A program made the position numbers and the translations under genes. From Nocardioides luti (lineage in GTDB: Bacteria; Actinomycetota; Actinomycetes; Propionibacteriales; Nocardioidaceae), in NCBI RefSeq assembly GCF_014212315.1, contig NZ_JACKXE010000001.1, positions 930,001-994,000 of the forward strand: a stretch of 64,000 nucleotides of DNA. Direction: 5' to 3'. Shown piece after piece: positions 63,177 through 64,000 of this stretch (positions are counted from its first letter, which is position 1; each line of letters begins with the position of its first letter). A model generated the notes under the pieces. It searched no databases, was not told the DNA's origin, and saw nothing but the letters and a program-made list of their open reading frames with translations.

Positions 63177-63452
63177 ATGTCCGCCATGCACGACCGCGTC
63201 CTCCGCAACTTCATGTCTGCTGACGGCCGACTGACCTCGATCCCGACCAAGCAGTCCAAGCTCGCCATCGTGCTCGACCACATCGCGCAGTCCTTCGAGC
63301 TGGGTCAGCGCTACCCCGAGTCCGAGGTCAACACGATCCTGATGCGGGTGCACAGCGACTACGCCGCGCTGCGCCGCTACCTCGTGGAGGGCGGCTTCCT
63401 CACCCGCGAGGACGCGGTCTACTGGCGCAGTGGTGGCAGCGTCGATGTCTGA
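63177..63452 (+). CDS. DUF2087 domain protein
   Basis: A 91-aa protein: MHDRVLRNFMSADGRLTSIPTKQSKLAIVLDHIAQSFELGQRYPESEVNTIL then DYAALRRYLVEGGFLTREDAVYWR. This is DUF2087, a helix-turn-helix-like domain usually attached to regulators and acting alone here. Its stop overlaps the start of the pentapeptide-repeat gene by 8 bp, so the two are coupled. Confidence 0.88.
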   Translation: MSAMHDRVLRNFMSADGRLTSIPTKQSKLAIVLDHIAQSFELGQRYPESEVNTILMRVHSDYAALRRYLVEGGFLTREDAVYWRSGGSVDV

Positions 63453-64000
63453 CCCGCTCGTCGCGGAGGGACGTCACTTCCGCGGCGACGACTGGTACGC
63501 CGAGGACCTCGGCGCGGCCCGCTTCGTCGACTGCACCTTCACCGACGTCGACCTCTCCGAGGCGTCGACGTCGAGCGCGCTCTTCGAGAGCTGCGTCTTC
63601 CACGGCGGCCGCTTCAACGCCTCGGTGCACCGGAGCACGGCCTTCGTGGCCTGCGACTTCCGCCGGGTCAGCTTCTTCGACGCGACCTTCGAGGGCTGCA
63701 AGCTGATCGGCTCGGCGTTCGCCGACTGCGTGCTGCGCCCGATCAAGGTCGTCGGCGGCCAGTGGCGCGGGGTCACGATCCGCGGCACGAAGCTGACCAA
63801 GCTCGACCTGGCCGGCCTCGACCTGCGTGAGGCGGACCTGTCGCTGTCCGACCTGAGCGGTACGACGCTGCGCGGTGCCCAGCTCGACGGCGCCACCCTG
63901 CGCGAGACCGACCTCTCCGGGGCCGACCTCCGCGGGGCCTCGCTCGACCGGGTCGACCTCGCGGCGGCCCGGCTGCGGCGTACCCGCCTCGACCTCGCGG
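63445..64000 (+). CDS. Pentapeptide-repeat protein (3' end outside window)
   Basis: 185 codons to the right edge with no stop. From about residue 25 the sequence follows the A(D/N)LXX five-residue period (FVDCTFTDVDLSEA, LFESCVFHGGRFNA, LDLREADLSLSDLSGTTLRGAQLDGATLRETDLSGADLRGASL), forming a right-handed quadrilateral helix. Relatives include McbG/Qnr-type DNA-gyrase protectors, but most have no known function. ATG at 63445 is coupled to the DUF2087 gene. Partial gene. Confidence 0.88.
   Translation, partial: MSDPLVAEGRHFRGDDWYAEDLGAARFVDCTFTDVDLSEASTSSALFESCVFHGGRFNASVHRSTAFVACDFRRVSFFDATFEGCKLIGSAFADCVLRPIKVVGGQWRGVTIRGTKLTKLDLAGLDLREADLSLSDLSGTTLRGAQLDGATLRETDLSGADLRGASLDRVDLAAARLRRTRLDLA

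Overview
This is a high-GC (about 70%) chromosomal window from an actinobacterium. It is most likely a Nocardioidaceae/Propionibacteriales member close to Nocardioides. The evidence is the gene order rnhB-lepB-rplS-trmD-rimM-khpA-rpsP-ffh-glnD-glnB-amt-ftsY-smc-mutM-rnc-rpmF-DUF177-coaD-rsmD-recG-rpmB-thiL-ddl, the frequent GTG starts with a few TTG starts, a DUF2469 gene near rnhB, a coenzyme F420-type guanylyltransferase, a histone-tailed HU protein and an IclR gene divergent from leuCD. The family placement is inference from synteny and style. No prophage, transposase, integrase or CRISPR array was seen. Layout: 1-3.4 kb holds three small-pilus (TadE/TadG-like) genes running off the left edge. 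3.5-16 kb is a translation and protein-export block on the minus strand (DUF2469, rnhB, lepB, rplS, trmD, rimM, khpA, rpsP, ffh). It is interrupted by plus-strand accessory genes: an FAD oxidoreductase/DUF2071 pair, a membrane protein and a frameshifted VanW-like gene. 16-22 kb is a nitrogen-signalling block: glnD plus two tandem amt-glnB operons, each with candidate GlnR-type half-sites upstream. 22-30 kb holds a two-domain glycosyltransferase, ftsY, a thioesterase and smc. 30-33 kb holds an MFS exporter and a secreted LVIVD-repeat protein.  33-41.4 kb is DNA repair, RNA processing and CoA synthesis (mutM, rnc, rpmF, DUF177, coaD, rsmD, recG, a DAK2-domain kinase) with divergent rpmB. 41.4-42 kb is a gene-free, repeat-rich interval with two perfect palindromes. 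42-49.7 kb holds thiL, a stand-alone Lrp ligand-binding protein, a DUF3515 lipoprotein, ddl, a cystathionine lyase/synthase-type enzyme, gpsA, an acyltransferase, cofC/fbiD and hup. 50-57.6 kb holds a GNAT enzyme, leuCD with a divergent IclR regulator, a NUDIX hydrolase, an ogt + Ada/AlkA alkylation-repair operon and an LCP cell-wall ligase. 57.6-61.2 kb holds tRNA-Glu(CUC), tRNA-Gln(CUG), a CPBP protease, gltX and a FAH-family hydrolase. The right end holds a conserved protein carrying an inserted repeat, an M23 peptidase, a DUF2087 protein and a truncated pentapeptide-repeat gene.  The most distinctive signal is not a gene. It is a set of short dispersed structured repeats: a 54-bp type with at least four ungapped copies, and a 40-42-bp type with three copies. 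Their constant arms flank a hairpin core whose two strands change together between copies. Two copies sit head-to-head inside an open reading frame without closing it, and another borders a 34-bp tandem array. Coding calls rest on recognisable protein motifs and synteny. Regulatory and terminator calls were made by eye and are less certain.
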